From the NCBI GenBank assembly GCA_910588895.1, contig CAJUSS010000006.1:1-52103 (forward strand): a DNA stretch of 52,103 bases, written 5' to 3'. The translations under genes were made by a program, and so were the position numbers. Position 1 is the stretch's first letter, and each line of letters begins with the position of its first letter. The notes beneath the pieces were generated by a model. The model did no database searches. It had not been told where the DNA came from and was given only the letters and a program-made list of their open reading frames with translations. The stretch comes from an uncultured Lachnospiraceae bacterium (GTDB lineage: Bacteria > Bacillota > Clostridia > Lachnospirales > Lachnospiraceae). This document shows positions 21,927-30,068 of this stretch, one piece after another.

Positions 21927-24293
21927 TCAAGGCGTATCTGGAAGCTTCCCCGCATCCAAGGAGGCTTCCTCCACGCTCCCGTCTCTCAGCTTTGTTCCCT
22001 CATAAAAGAATTCCAATATCTCCCGATAGGTCTTCCCTTCTCTCGCCATCCCCTGGGCTCCGTTCTGGCTCATGCCGGCCCCGTGGCCGTAGCCGCCGCC
22101 CCAGATCGTAAAGAGTTTGCTCCCATCTTTTGCGGTCCCCGTTTCCTGGATCGCGATAAAGGCACTGGGCAGCAGACTCATCCCCTGCATCTCTTTCCCG
22201 TCCTTTCGGTTGATCTCCAGATCCACGCTCCCCAGCGCCCTGCGGATCTCCATCTGGTCCTGGTAGGTCTTCTGCACGCCGTTCACATCGGTGGCCACTA
22301 ATTTTTTTGCCACACCTCCAGGCCCTCTCTCCAGGATCTCCAGCCGGTCGATCTGCCCGATCCCCAGCTGGTTTCCCAGGGTAGTCCCCTTATATAAGGC
22401 ATCCCACCGATACATCGGAAAGGAGGCGTCGTAGGACGGGATATCCGGGTCCTGGATAAAGGCGGCAAAAGCCTCATTGGAGAGAAGATCTAAGCATCTC
22501 CTCCGGTCCTGCAGCTCCGTGGCCTTCAGATAAGGGGTGGAAGTTCCATCGCCTCCCCATACGCTGCCGTCCGTGCCATGACCGCAGGAGGTGGAATAAT
22601 AATACACCTCCGCCGGCTCATCCTGGTAGACTAAGATCTTGCCGCAGGTCTCATCCACCGCCTGATCGGTGGACTCTGCCCTGGCTACATTATTGTAGAC
22701 CTGGAAATTCGTGCTGTCATCCACATGAGCGCCATATTGGCTGTAGCTGTTGCCCATGATCTGCCGGTAGGCATAGGTCCTGGCACAGACCGCCTGGGCC
22801 TTCAATGCCTCCATCTCATAGCTGGCCGGCATCTCACTGGGCACCACCCGTTTCAGGTAATCCTCCAGGAGCAGATCGTTGACCATCACCAGGCCTTCCT
22901 CCTGCTGATGGATCTCCAATACACCGCTGTAGACCGGCGTTCCCTGACTCCTGGTCAAGGTATCCACCTGGATGCCCCCATTTTCCACGTCCGGGGCGAT
23001 CACCGCCCAGCCATCCTTCAGACATGTGTCTCCCGGCTTGATCGTAAAAGGAAATCCCGCGGTCAATCGGACCTGCTGGAGCTTTTTCCCCTTATCTCCA
23101 AAGCTGAGCACCCCGTCACAGGCCAATGTGACCGTGATCTGCTGATGGAACGGCGTGTCAAAGCCGTTATCCAAAAGCAGCACACAGATCCGCTCTGCAC
23201 TGAACGGCTCCACGATCAAGGCCGCGCACAGCTTTCCGTCTGCCGCCACAAACTCCTGCAGATCATAACCTACCAGGATGTCGGACCGTTCCCGCTCCTC
23301 ATACTCTCCAAAGACCTTACAGACACGAAAGCCTGGAGTCGTCTCCAGCCTGCCGTAGCCTTCGATCTCGATGTAGTCCTCTCCCACGGACAGGACCTTT
23401 CCCTTGATCCGTTCCTTTTTGACCGTCACCTTGGCAAGCTTCCCGCTCTCTAAGTGGAGGTCCACGATCGTATGGAAGAGCTCCTTAGGATCGATCCCCT
23501 TTTTGGCGACCTCAAACTGCCGCTGGATCGTCCCCGCATGGACCAGGATGTTATCTTCACCCACACGGTCCACCCACACATTTTCATAGGTCACATCCTC
23601 CGAAAGGATCCGCCCCACTCCCGCCACCTCGCCGTCCCGGACGAACAGCCGGATCTTCTTGTCTATGTAGCCGTCCATAGCCAGCCCCTCCGCGCGGAAG
23701 TCGCCTTCGCTGGTATAACAATTCCAGTCAGCAGGTCCCTCCACATTGGTAGGCGTCCCATAAAGGATCAGATCCATCTGTTGGATCCCCTCTCCGAACG
23801 AAGACGGCCGATCCTCCGTCTGCCCGTCCTTTCCGGCGCCGGAAGCCTCCTGGACCGCCTTCTCGTAGATCTCCCACCATCGGTCCGCCGGGTAGATATC
23901 CTTCCGGTTGCTGTTATTTAAGTTCACCAGATCCGCATATCGCTTTCCTAAAAACGAAGCCAATGTATAAGCCTCCTGGTAGGTGATCTCCTGATGGGCA
24001 GCTTTCGCGGAAGCTTCCGTCTCCTCTTCCTTCAATCCGCCTCGGTCATAGAGAAGATCCATGTATGGCACATACCAGTTCCCCCGCTCTTTTTCCTGAA
24101 AATGGGAATTACCCGTCTCCTCCTCATACCGGATGCACTCTTCCCTGGAAACAGCAAAAAGCGCCGCTGCCTTGGATGCCTGCGCTTTTGAGATCCCCGG
24201 CTTATCCGGTTCCATGCGCACGATCACGGCGATCAATACAAGGAGCAGCGCCAAGACCCCGATGATCCAGCTCATGAACACTCTTTTTTTCAT
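21927..24293 (-). CDS. SpoIID/LytB-domain cell wall protein
   Basis: 788 residues, membrane-anchored by an N-terminal helix (VFMSWIIGVLALLLVLIAVIV) and otherwise outside the cell. The C-terminal third is a SpoIID domain: GVLEIHQQEEGLVMVNDLLLEDYLKRVVPSEMP, then YEMEALKAQAVCARTYA, YYYSTSCGHG and the final GGGYGHGAGMSQNGAQGMA. SpoIID is a lytic transglycosylase that removes denuded peptidoglycan during engulfment; this protein is twice its size (about 340), with a roughly 450-residue N-terminal part I do not recognise. It may therefore act in vegetative wall remodelling. The start at 24293 has AGGAGGG upstream. The glutamate of PSEMP matches the catalytic residue. Confidence 0.85.
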   Translation of the reverse strand: MKKRVFMSWIIGVLALLLVLIAVIVRMEPDKPGISKAQASKAAALFAVSREECIRYEEETGNSHFQEKERGNWYVPYMDLLYDRGGLKEEETEASAKAAHQEITYQEAYTLASFLGKRYADLVNLNNSNRKDIYPADRWWEIYEKAVQEASGAGKDGQTEDRPSSFGEGIQQMDLILYGTPTNVEGPADWNCYTSEGDFRAEGLAMDGYIDKKIRLFVRDGEVAGVGRILSEDVTYENVWVDRVGEDNILVHAGTIQRQFEVAKKGIDPKELFHTIVDLHLESGKLAKVTVKKERIKGKVLSVGEDYIEIEGYGRLETTPGFRVCKVFGEYEERERSDILVGYDLQEFVAADGKLCAALIVEPFSAERICVLLLDNGFDTPFHQQITVTLACDGVLSFGDKGKKLQQVRLTAGFPFTIKPGDTCLKDGWAVIAPDVENGGIQVDTLTRSQGTPVYSGVLEIHQQEEGLVMVNDLLLEDYLKRVVPSEMPASYEMEALKAQAVCARTYAYRQIMGNSYSQYGAHVDDSTNFQVYNNVARAESTDQAVDETCGKILVYQDEPAEVYYYSTSCGHGTDGSVWGGDGTSTPYLKATELQDRRRCLDLLSNEAFAAFIQDPDIPSYDASFPMYRWDALYKGTTLGNQLGIGQIDRLEILERGPGGVAKKLVATDVNGVQKTYQDQMEIRRALGSVDLEINRKDGKEMQGMSLLPSAFIAIQETGTAKDGSKLFTIWGGGYGHGAGMSQNGAQGMAREGKTYREILEFFYEGTKLRDGSVEEASLDAGKLPDTP

Positions 24294-24395
24294 ATGCAGC
24301 CCTCCTGTCCACTGCGGCCTTTGTATACCGCATATCAGGGACACAGACAAGACCAGGGCCAGGCCCAAACGGCCCTGGCCCCTTATCTGGTCCTT

Positions 24396-25850
24396 TTATC
24401 GTGTTCCTCTCTGTCCATCCATCCCTTTCTCTTCTCCCGGCTCCGTCTGCCTCTTCTTTGCCGGAGCCTTCTTTGATGTCCTCTCCTTTTCCTCAGGGAC
24501 ATCCGATCCGCTTTTCCTTGGTCCCGGCCCAGACTCCTCTGCCGCCTTTTTCCTCTCTATCGCCAAGGATCCTTCTATGTCCATCTCCTGCCTTACTGTC
24601 TGTACCTCCTCGCCGTTTCGCCGGATCTTTAATGTCTCCTCATCCACATAGCACGGCCCCTCATACCAGAAGGTCTCCTCCGGCAGCGCCTTTTTCCGCA
24701 GCGCCGTCCTCACCCCGTCGGATATGAGCCTGTAGATCACGGCAAAAGTGGGCACGCCGATGATCATCCCCACAAAGCCAAATAGCCCGCCGAAGAGCAG
24801 GATAGAGAACAATACCCAGAAGCTGGATACCCCTGTGGACTCACCCAGGATCTTCGGCCCCAGGATATTGCCGTCAAACTGCTGCAGCAACAGGATAAAG
24901 ACCAGAAAATAGATGCATTGAAGGGGATCCACCAGCAAGATCAGCAGGGCGGAAGGCACCGCTCCGATGAACGGCCCGAAAAAGGGGATGATATTGGTCA
25001 CACCGATGATGACACTGATCAGCAGCACATAGGGCAGCTTCATCAGCTTCATGGAAAAGAAACAGATGATCCCGATGATCAGCGAATCCAACAGCTTTCC
25101 CAAGATGAATCCGCCGAACACCTTGTGGGTAAAGCGCACCTCTTTGATGAACGCGTTCGCCCATTCCACCGGGAGGATGCCGTACACGCATTTTTTCGCT
25201 ATGGTGGAGAGCTCGTCCTTCATATTTAACAGATAGATCATGACGATCACACCGATCAGGGTGTTCTTCAGCCAGATCACCAGGTTGAACATGCTGTTTG
25301 ACACACCGCTGATGATCTTATCTATGTTGGGCGCCAGCACATTCTTTCCCAAGCTCTTTGCCCATTCGATCAGCTCATCCATGTAAAAGACCACCTGGTC
25401 CATGATATCCGGATTATCATCCAGCACCTTCCGCCCCCAGAGGATCAGATTGTTCACATTCTCCGGAAGAGTGTCGATCACGCTCTGGATGCTGTCTAAA
25501 AGCTGCGGGAGGAGCATAGAGATCAGGCCTGCCACCACTATGAACAGCACGACCAGACTGACGATGGTCCCGATGAACCGACCGATCCCCAGCCTTTGCT
25601 TTTCATGGACAACCACGGCTCCCAGCACCTTATCCGTCAGGCCCACGCACCAGTTGTACACCGGCGCTAAAAGGTAGGCCAGCACCGCTCCATACACCAC
25701 CGGCATCAATATCGTAAAAAGCGTGGCGGCAAAGGCTTTTACCTGTTCGAACCGCAGGAGGATATAGCCAAACGAGATGCTGGCCGCGATCACACAGAAA
25801 GCAGTCGCTCCCCAGTAGAGGAAGTCTTTAAACTTATGTTCATCGTTCAT
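24396..25850 (-). CDS. AI-2E family (UPF0118/PerM) membrane permease
   Basis: 484-residue integral membrane protein. About eight membrane segments, and the central IPFFGPFIGAVPSALLILL and LGPKILGESTGVSSFWVLFSILLFGGLFGFVGMIIGVPTFAVI regions, are diagnostic of the AI-2E family, which includes a proposed AI-2 exporter (TqsA) and Na+/H+ antiporters. A hydrophilic tail of about 80 residues rich in Glu/Lys/Pro (PGPRKSGSDVPEEKERTSKK) is unusual. The start ATG 25850 has AAAGGAAAACGAT; TTG 25871 lacks one. Substrate cannot be predicted. Confidence 0.9.
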   Translation of the reverse strand: MNDEHKFKDFLYWGATAFCVIAASISFGYILLRFEQVKAFAATLFTILMPVVYGAVLAYLLAPVYNWCVGLTDKVLGAVVVHEKQRLGIGRFIGTIVSLVVLFIVVAGLISMLLPQLLDSIQSVIDTLPENVNNLILWGRKVLDDNPDIMDQVVFYMDELIEWAKSLGKNVLAPNIDKIISGVSNSMFNLVIWLKNTLIGVIVMIYLLNMKDELSTIAKKCVYGILPVEWANAFIKEVRFTHKVFGGFILGKLLDSLIIGIICFFSMKLMKLPYVLLISVIIGVTNIIPFFGPFIGAVPSALLILLVDPLQCIYFLVFILLLQQFDGNILGPKILGESTGVSSFWVLFSILLFGGLFGFVGMIIGVPTFAVIYRLISDGVRTALRKKALPEETFWYEGPCYVDEETLKIRRNGEEVQTVRQEMDIEGSLAIERKKAAEESGPGPRKSGSDVPEEKERTSKKAPAKKRQTEPGEEKGMDGQRGTR

Positions 25851-25888
25851 ATCGTTTTCCTTTATTGACAAAATTTACTATCCCATAT

Positions 25889-25917
25889 GTAAAGATAAAG
25901 CAGCGATCTCTCGCTGC
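25889..25917 (-). terminator. Terminator of the 6S-like RNA
   Basis: GCAGCGA and TCGCTGC pair around a 4-base loop, followed by TTTATCTTTAC in the minus direction. Confidence 0.6.
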
Positions 25918-25924
25918 CTTTTAT

Positions 25925-26136
25925 CCTTGGTAAACCCGGAGATGCCGGTTCTTACTAATTGACGCCTAGCCTTGCTAGGTGGGTGACCTCACTTAGGCTT
26001 CTGCCTTCCACTCGAAACGGAGGCCTGACATCCGCCTAAAAATATTGGAATCCCGTGTGTCAAACTGTAGGTTCAAATAAGGTAAGAGTATCGAACATTC
26101 CAGGAATTACACTCTGTATGAAACTTCATTACCACG
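25925..26136 (-). ncRNA. ssrS: Probable 6S RNA
   Basis: A transcript of about 190-210 bases on the minus strand with its own promoter and terminator and no open frame. Near the 5' side GAATGTTCGA (around 26095) and near the 3' end CCGGCATCTCCGGG (around 25935-25948) match the conserved ends of 6S RNA, seen in E. coli as GATGTTCG and CGGCATCTC; CCTGGA and TCCGGG can pair to close the molecule. The interior carries paired arms typical of the open-bubble rod (for example CACCTAGCAAGGCTAGG as a small hairpin). 6S RNA binds the housekeeping RNA polymerase holoenzyme. Recognition is by pattern; a covariance search against RF00013 would settle it. The exact 5' end is uncertain. Confidence 0.75.
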
Positions 26137-26142
26137 ATCAAT

Positions 26143-26171
26143 ATTATACAACAGCGGTCTCCCTTTTTCAA
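26143..26171 (-). promoter_or_regulatory. Promoter of the 6S-like RNA
   Basis: Minus strand TTGAAA (26166-26171), 17-base spacer, consensus TATAAT (26143-26148). It sits right after the deoC stop codon, with the start predicted near 26136. Confidence 0.75.
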
Positions 26172-26205
26172 GGACTTTTTTTAGGGAAGATACACCAATT
26201 TTGTG

Positions 26206-26907
26206 TTATACGGCCGATGCCTTATAGATCTTTACCAGACGGCTGGTCCCCAGACGGGATGCGCCAAGATCCAGAAACCGCTGACCGTCTGCGAAGGAGC
26301 CGATCCCGCCCGCGGCCTTGATCCGGACATCGGGACCTACATGCTCCGCAAAGAGCGCCACATCCTCAAAGGTGGCCCCGGCCTTGGAAAAGCCGGTGGA
26401 GGTCTTTATGAAGTCTGCCCCCGCCCGGGTCACCACCTGGCACATGCGGATCTTTTCTTCCTCTGTCAGGAGACAGGTCTCGACGATCACCTTCAAGATC
26501 CTTTCCCCACAGGCCTCCTTTAAGCAGCGGATCTCCTCCTCCACCTGGTCAAAGCAGCCCGCCTTCACAGCTCCTATATCGATCACCATATCGATCTCAT
26601 CTGCGCCGTTCCTGATCGCGTCCAGGGTCTCAAACTGCTTTACCGCTGTGGTCTGATACCCGTTGGGGAACCCGATCACCGTACACACCGGGAGCCTGTC
26701 ACCCACATACGCCTTTACCCTGGATACGAACGACGGCGGGATACATACCGATGCGGTCCGGCATTCCAGCGCATCGTCACAGATCCTTTGGATCTCCTCC
26801 CATGTGGCCGTCTGGGCCAGGAGGGTATGGTCCACCGCCTGTAAGATCCGTCTTTGCTGCTGCACGTCCATCTGTTCATCCATCCTTTTTTCCATTTGCT
26901 GATCCAT
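26206..26907 (-). CDS. deoC: Deoxyribose-phosphate aldolase
   Basis: Class I aldolase that splits 2-deoxyribose 5-phosphate into glyceraldehyde 3-phosphate and acetaldehyde in deoxynucleoside breakdown. The barrel strands carry CTVIGFPNGYQTTAVK, NGADEIDMVIDIG, LKVIVETCLLTEEEK and the Schiff-base lysine in FIKTSTGFSKAGAT, followed by KAAGGI. About 233 residues from ATG 26907, though the true start could be 26895, 26883 or 26871: the N-terminus repeats Met-Asp-Gln/Glu-Gln-Met units and none has a well-spaced site. It follows deoB, and the longer open frame overlaps the deoB coding end, so coupling is likely. Confidence 0.93.
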   Translation of the reverse strand: MDQQMEKRMDEQMDVQQQRRILQAVDHTLLAQTATWEEIQRICDDALECRTASVCIPPSFVSRVKAYVGDRLPVCTVIGFPNGYQTTAVKQFETLDAIRNGADEIDMVIDIGAVKAGCFDQVEEEIRCLKEACGERILKVIVETCLLTEEEKIRMCQVVTRAGADFIKTSTGFSKAGATFEDVALFAEHVGPDVRIKAAGGIGSFADGQRFLDLGASRLGTSRLVKIYKASAV

Positions 26908-26974
26908 CCTCTTTTTTACATCTTCTCTCCGGGTCTTCTCCACCTTTGATCCGGCAATGCTCCGGCATCCTCTC

Positions 26975-28213
26975 TCATGGCTCCTCACGCAGGATCTGCT
27001 CCAGCACGCTCTCCCCGTCGATCCCCTCTGCATCCACACCCAGATAGTCCAAGATCGTAGCCGCGATATCCCCAAAGGTCTTCCTGGTCCTTAAGTTCAC
27101 ACCTGGTCTCACCTTCGGTCCGGCGACGATCCAGGGGGTATATTCCCTGGAGTGGTCGGTAGAAGGGGTGATCGGGTCACAGCCGTGATCTGCCGTGATC
27201 ATCAAAAGATCCTCCTCTTGCAGCATCGCTAAGAGCTCCGGCAGCGCCTGGTCGAAGGCCGTCAATGCCTTGGCATAGCCGTCCACGTCATTGCGGTGTC
27301 CATAGAGCATATCGTAGTCCACCAAGTTCGTGAAGCATAAACCATCAAAGCTCCTTTTACCGTATCCCAGGGTCCGCAAGATCCCTTCTCCATTGCCGGA
27401 GGTCCGCACCATCTCGGTGATCCCCTGGCCGGCAAAGATATCGTTGATCTTCCCCACGGCCAGCACCTCCATCCCGGCGCCCTTGATCTTATCCAGCATG
27501 GTCGGTCTTGGCGGCCGGAGGGAATAGTCGTGGCGGCGGCTGGTCCGTTTAAAGGGGTGCTCTCCCTCAAAGGGCCGCGCGATCACCCGCCCCACACCGT
27601 AAGGACCGGTGCAGAGCCTCCTTGCGATCTCACAGTACCGATACAAGGTGTCCACAGGGACCACCGCCTCATGGGCAGCGATCTGGAACACACTGTCCGC
27701 CGAGGTGTAGACGATCAGCTTCCCGGTCTTTACATGCTCCTCCCCATAGTCCCGGATCACATCGGTGCCGGAATAGGGCTTATTGCACAGCCAGCCTCTC
27801 CCGGTCTCCTTCTCAAAGGCATCCAAAAGCTCCCTTGGGAAGCCTTCCAAAAAGGTGGGGAGCGGCTCCTGCGATACCACGCCGGCGATCTCCCAGTGGC
27901 CGATGGTGGTATCCTTTCCCATGGAAGCCTCCTGCATACGGGCTACCGCCCCCTGATGGGATACAGCGCCGTCCGGCGCAGAGCCCTCCGCCCCGCCGGC
28001 TTTCTCCATCTTCCAAAATCTTCCATCATCACGTGCCCACTCCGTCCCGTCGATATGGAAGAGCCCGAGCCGTGCCATGTTCGGCATAGAAAAATACGGG
28101 CTGGTGGAAGCTGCCCGCAGGGTGTCGCTCCCCTCATCGCCAAAAAGCCCGGCATCCGGCATCTCCCCGATCCCTACACTGTCCAGAACGATCAAAAATA
28201 CTCGTCTCATCAT
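26975..28213 (-). CDS. deoB: Phosphopentomutase
   Basis: 412 residues; interconverts ribose or deoxyribose 1-phosphate and 5-phosphate, feeding DeoC. It belongs to the alkaline-phosphatase-like metalloenzyme fold: MRRVFLIVLDSVGIGEMPDA carries the first metal ligand, GKDTTIGHWEIAG the phosphorylated Thr, and ITADHGCDPITPSTDHSREYTPW later metal ligands. Between the first motif and GKDTT there is an extra stretch (about residues 58-88: WARDDGRFWKMEKAGGAEG and on) where the family has a short linker. GTAGGAGAGGATAGG precedes the start. With deoC it forms a nucleoside salvage operon; no phosphorylase is adjacent. Confidence 0.95.
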   Translation of the reverse strand: MMRRVFLIVLDSVGIGEMPDAGLFGDEGSDTLRAASTSPYFSMPNMARLGLFHIDGTEWARDDGRFWKMEKAGGAEGSAPDGAVSHQGAVARMQEASMGKDTTIGHWEIAGVVSQEPLPTFLEGFPRELLDAFEKETGRGWLCNKPYSGTDVIRDYGEEHVKTGKLIVYTSADSVFQIAAHEAVVPVDTLYRYCEIARRLCTGPYGVGRVIARPFEGEHPFKRTSRRHDYSLRPPRPTMLDKIKGAGMEVLAVGKINDIFAGQGITEMVRTSGNGEGILRTLGYGKRSFDGLCFTNLVDYDMLYGHRNDVDGYAKALTAFDQALPELLAMLQEEDLLMITADHGCDPITPSTDHSREYTPWIVAGPKVRPGVNLRTRKTFGDIAATILDYLGVDAEGIDGESVLEQILREEP

Positions 28214-28290
28214 CCTATCCTCTCCTACAGATCATGGTATCTCTGCTGCTATGAACGGCCAAGCCGCAGATGATAGACTATCTCCTCCGG

Positions 28291-28304
28291 ATATGATATC
28301 ATAT
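28291..28304. promoter_or_regulatory. 14-bp perfect palindrome upstream of deoB
   Basis: ATATGATATCATAT reads the same on both strands and lies 78 bases upstream of the deoB start. Its position between the divergent deoB and sigma-factor genes suggests an operator, possibly for a DeoR- or GntR-type regulator. No such regulator is encoded nearby. Confidence 0.4.
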
Positions 28305-28450
28305 TTATGACCCATTAAAAAGGCCCAAAAAAAATTTTGCGATATTTTTTCCCATATGAAGATCTTTTTTCTCCATTTTCGTTATGATAAGTAGAACAAT
28401 GAGCAGAAGATGAGCATACAGGCTTTGGCCGCAAGGAGGAGGGCTGTCCG

Positions 28451-28966
28451 TTGGATCCGCAGGAGCGATTGGAATGCTGGATGACACGATATCAAAACTT
28501 AATATATTCCATCTGCTTCCGTTTGACCGGCGATCAGTTCGATGCCGAGGACTTAGCCCAAGACACCTTTCTTTCCGCCTACCGCAGCCTCTCGCGGTTC
28601 GACGGACAAAATGAGAAGGCCTGGCTGTGCCGGATCGCCACCAATAAATGCATCGATCATCTAAAACGAGCCGGCCGGCGGTCCATCCCTACGGAGGAGG
28701 TCTTCTTCTCCTCCCTTCCGGACAGCCGCTCTTCCCCTGAGCAGGAGACCCTGGAGGCCGAACTCCAGGAACAGCTCAGAGTTTGCTGCAGCCAGCTCCC
28801 GGAGCCCTACCGCCAGGTGGCTCTAGATCACTACTACCACGAGATGGATATCAATGAGATCGCCGCCAAGACCGGAAAGAACAAAAAGACCCTGCAAACG
28901 CAGATCTACCGTGCCAAGGGGATGCTGCGGGAGCGGATGCGAAAGGAGGATCTGCGCTATGGATAA
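28451..28966 (+). CDS. ECF-type RNA polymerase sigma factor
   Basis: 171-residue sigma-70 family protein with only regions 2 and 4. Region 2 is YQNLIYSICFRLTGDQFDAEDLAQDTFLSAYRSL and LCRIATNKCIDHLKR; region 4 is LPEPYRQVALDHYYHEMDINEIAAKTGKNKKTLQTQIYRAKGMLRERM. The start is TTG 28451, with AAGGAGGAGGG about 8 bases upstream. It overlaps the next gene, a probable membrane anti-sigma factor, by 8 bases. The inducing signal is unknown; the two membrane proteins point to envelope stress. Confidence 0.93.
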   Translation: MDPQERLECWMTRYQNLIYSICFRLTGDQFDAEDLAQDTFLSAYRSLSRFDGQNEKAWLCRIATNKCIDHLKRAGRRSIPTEEVFFSSLPDSRSSPEQETLEAELQEQLRVCCSQLPEPYRQVALDHYYHEMDINEIAAKTGKNKKTLQTQIYRAKGMLRERMRKEDLRYG

Positions 28967-29396
28967 AACGAAGGAGCTGCTCTCAATGGATGGCGAGCGG
29001 CTGGACGCGCTCTCCAGGGATGATGACTGGCTGGAAGCTTTTATCCGGGATACAGAAGAAAACCGGATGCTCCACGCCCCTGCCCGCTTAAAGACGAACA
29101 CCCTCACAAAGGCAGAGAGGCTGCGTTCCTCAAAACGTGTGCAGCTTATCAGCTACAGCATAAAGGTCTGCACCGCTGCCGCTGCCGCGCTGTTCATCTT
29201 GTTCACAACGCCCTTTTTCCTAAATCCCTCCCTGTATCCGGAAGCCCTACCCTCTGTGCCGGCTCAGACCGGCCAGCATACCCCCGGGCCGGCGGGCACA
29301 GGGATGGCACGGACCAGACAGACCCTGCGGGAGGGTTTTTTGCAGCTCACCAGTCCGCTTTACGATCTTTCAAACGAATTATTTCCAGGGAGGTAA
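28959..29396 (+). CDS. Probable membrane anti-sigma factor
   Basis: 145 residues. The cytoplasmic N-terminus of about 65 residues is charged and helical (MDKTKELLSMDGERLDAL, then WLEAFIRDTEENRML). One membrane helix follows (VCTAAAAALFILFTTPFFL), then a Pro/Gly/Thr-rich outer segment of about 60 residues. There is no zinc-binding HxxxCxxC motif, so it is not a classical ZAS anti-sigma factor. The assignment rests on the 8-base overlap with the sigma gene and on topology. The start has AAAGGAGGATCTGCGCT. Outer sequence too short and simple for a sensor domain. Confidence 0.6.
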   Translation: MDKTKELLSMDGERLDALSRDDDWLEAFIRDTEENRMLHAPARLKTNTLTKAERLRSSKRVQLISYSIKVCTAAAAALFILFTTPFFLNPSLYPEALPSVPAQTGQHTPGPAGTGMARTRQTLREGFLQLTSPLYDLSNELFPGR

Positions 29397-29400
29397 CGGT

Positions 29401-29934
29401 ATGACAAAGAAAAAAAGCAGATTCCTCACCTTCTTCTGCTCTCTTATCCCGGGAGCCGGTGAGATGTATCTGGGATTTCTAAAACAGGGGATCAGCATCA
29501 TGTGCATATTTGCTCTGCTGTTGGCTGTGGGAGAGATCATCTTCCCGCCCCTCTCTGTGTTCGGGACGGTGATATGGTTCTACAGCTTCTTCCACACCCA
29601 CAATCTGAACAGCCTCCCGGATGATGAGTTCTATGCGATCCAGGACGATTTCCTGATCCACTCCCATCAGCTGGCCGCATTGAAGGCTGTCCTCTTAGGG
29701 CGCTATCGAAAGGTCACCGCCATCGTCCTGATCCTCCTGGGCTTTTCCATCGTCTGGGATAATGTCAACGACTTCCTCATGTATTTTGCCTCCGATGTGC
29801 TGCATATCTCCTGGCGGTTCTTGGATGTGGTCAGCTGGTTCTCCAGGCAGCTGCCCAGGAACATCTCGGCGGTGGTCATCATCCTGGCCGGTTTTTATCT
29901 GATCCGCAATAAGAAGCGGGAACTGGATCCTTGA
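29401..29934 (+). CDS. Membrane protein cotranscribed with ECF sigma factor
   Basis: 177 residues with about four membrane segments. The N-terminus FLTFFCSLIPGAGEMYLGFLKQGISIMCIFALLL resembles the TM2-domain pattern (Pro-Gly-x-Gly-x-x-Tyr-x-G), and the last helix is ISAVVIILAGFYLI with a basic end. It starts 4 bases after the anti-sigma gene, with AGGGAGGTAACGGT upstream, so the three genes form one unit that ends at a strong terminator. Function unknown; an auxiliary sensor or a target of the sigma factor is possible. Confidence 0.75.
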   Translation: MTKKKSRFLTFFCSLIPGAGEMYLGFLKQGISIMCIFALLLAVGEIIFPPLSVFGTVIWFYSFFHTHNLNSLPDDEFYAIQDDFLIHSHQLAALKAVLLGRYRKVTAIVLILLGFSIVWDNVNDFLMYFASDVLHISWRFLDVVSWFSRQLPRNISAVVIILAGFYLIRNKKRELDP

Positions 29935-29968
29935 TGCGAGCAGGATCTGACCGCAACGAGAATATATA

Positions 29969-30006
29969 AAAAGCTCCCCGCAGGTCTTACCTGCCAGGGA
30001 GCTTTT
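29969..30006. terminator. Bidirectional terminator between sigma operon and pckA
   Basis: AAAGCTCCC and GGGAGCTTT enclose an inner stem (GCAGGT and ACCTGC). T-runs follow on both strands, serving the plus-strand sigma operon and the minus-strand pckA gene. Confidence 0.85.
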
Positions 30007-30068
30007 GTTCGGTCGTTCATCGACTGCAGATGCGCCGGGCCGCAGCAGGCCATTGGGCGATCCTTATC

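Noticed and set aside
22725..23453. A 242-codon plus-strand open frame
   Set aside because: Antisense to the SpoIID-domain gene, His/Gln/Leu-rich in the way shadow frames usually are, with no start signal.
27530..28273. A 247-codon plus-strand open frame
   Set aside because: Antisense to deoB, which is beyond doubt; no ribosome binding site.
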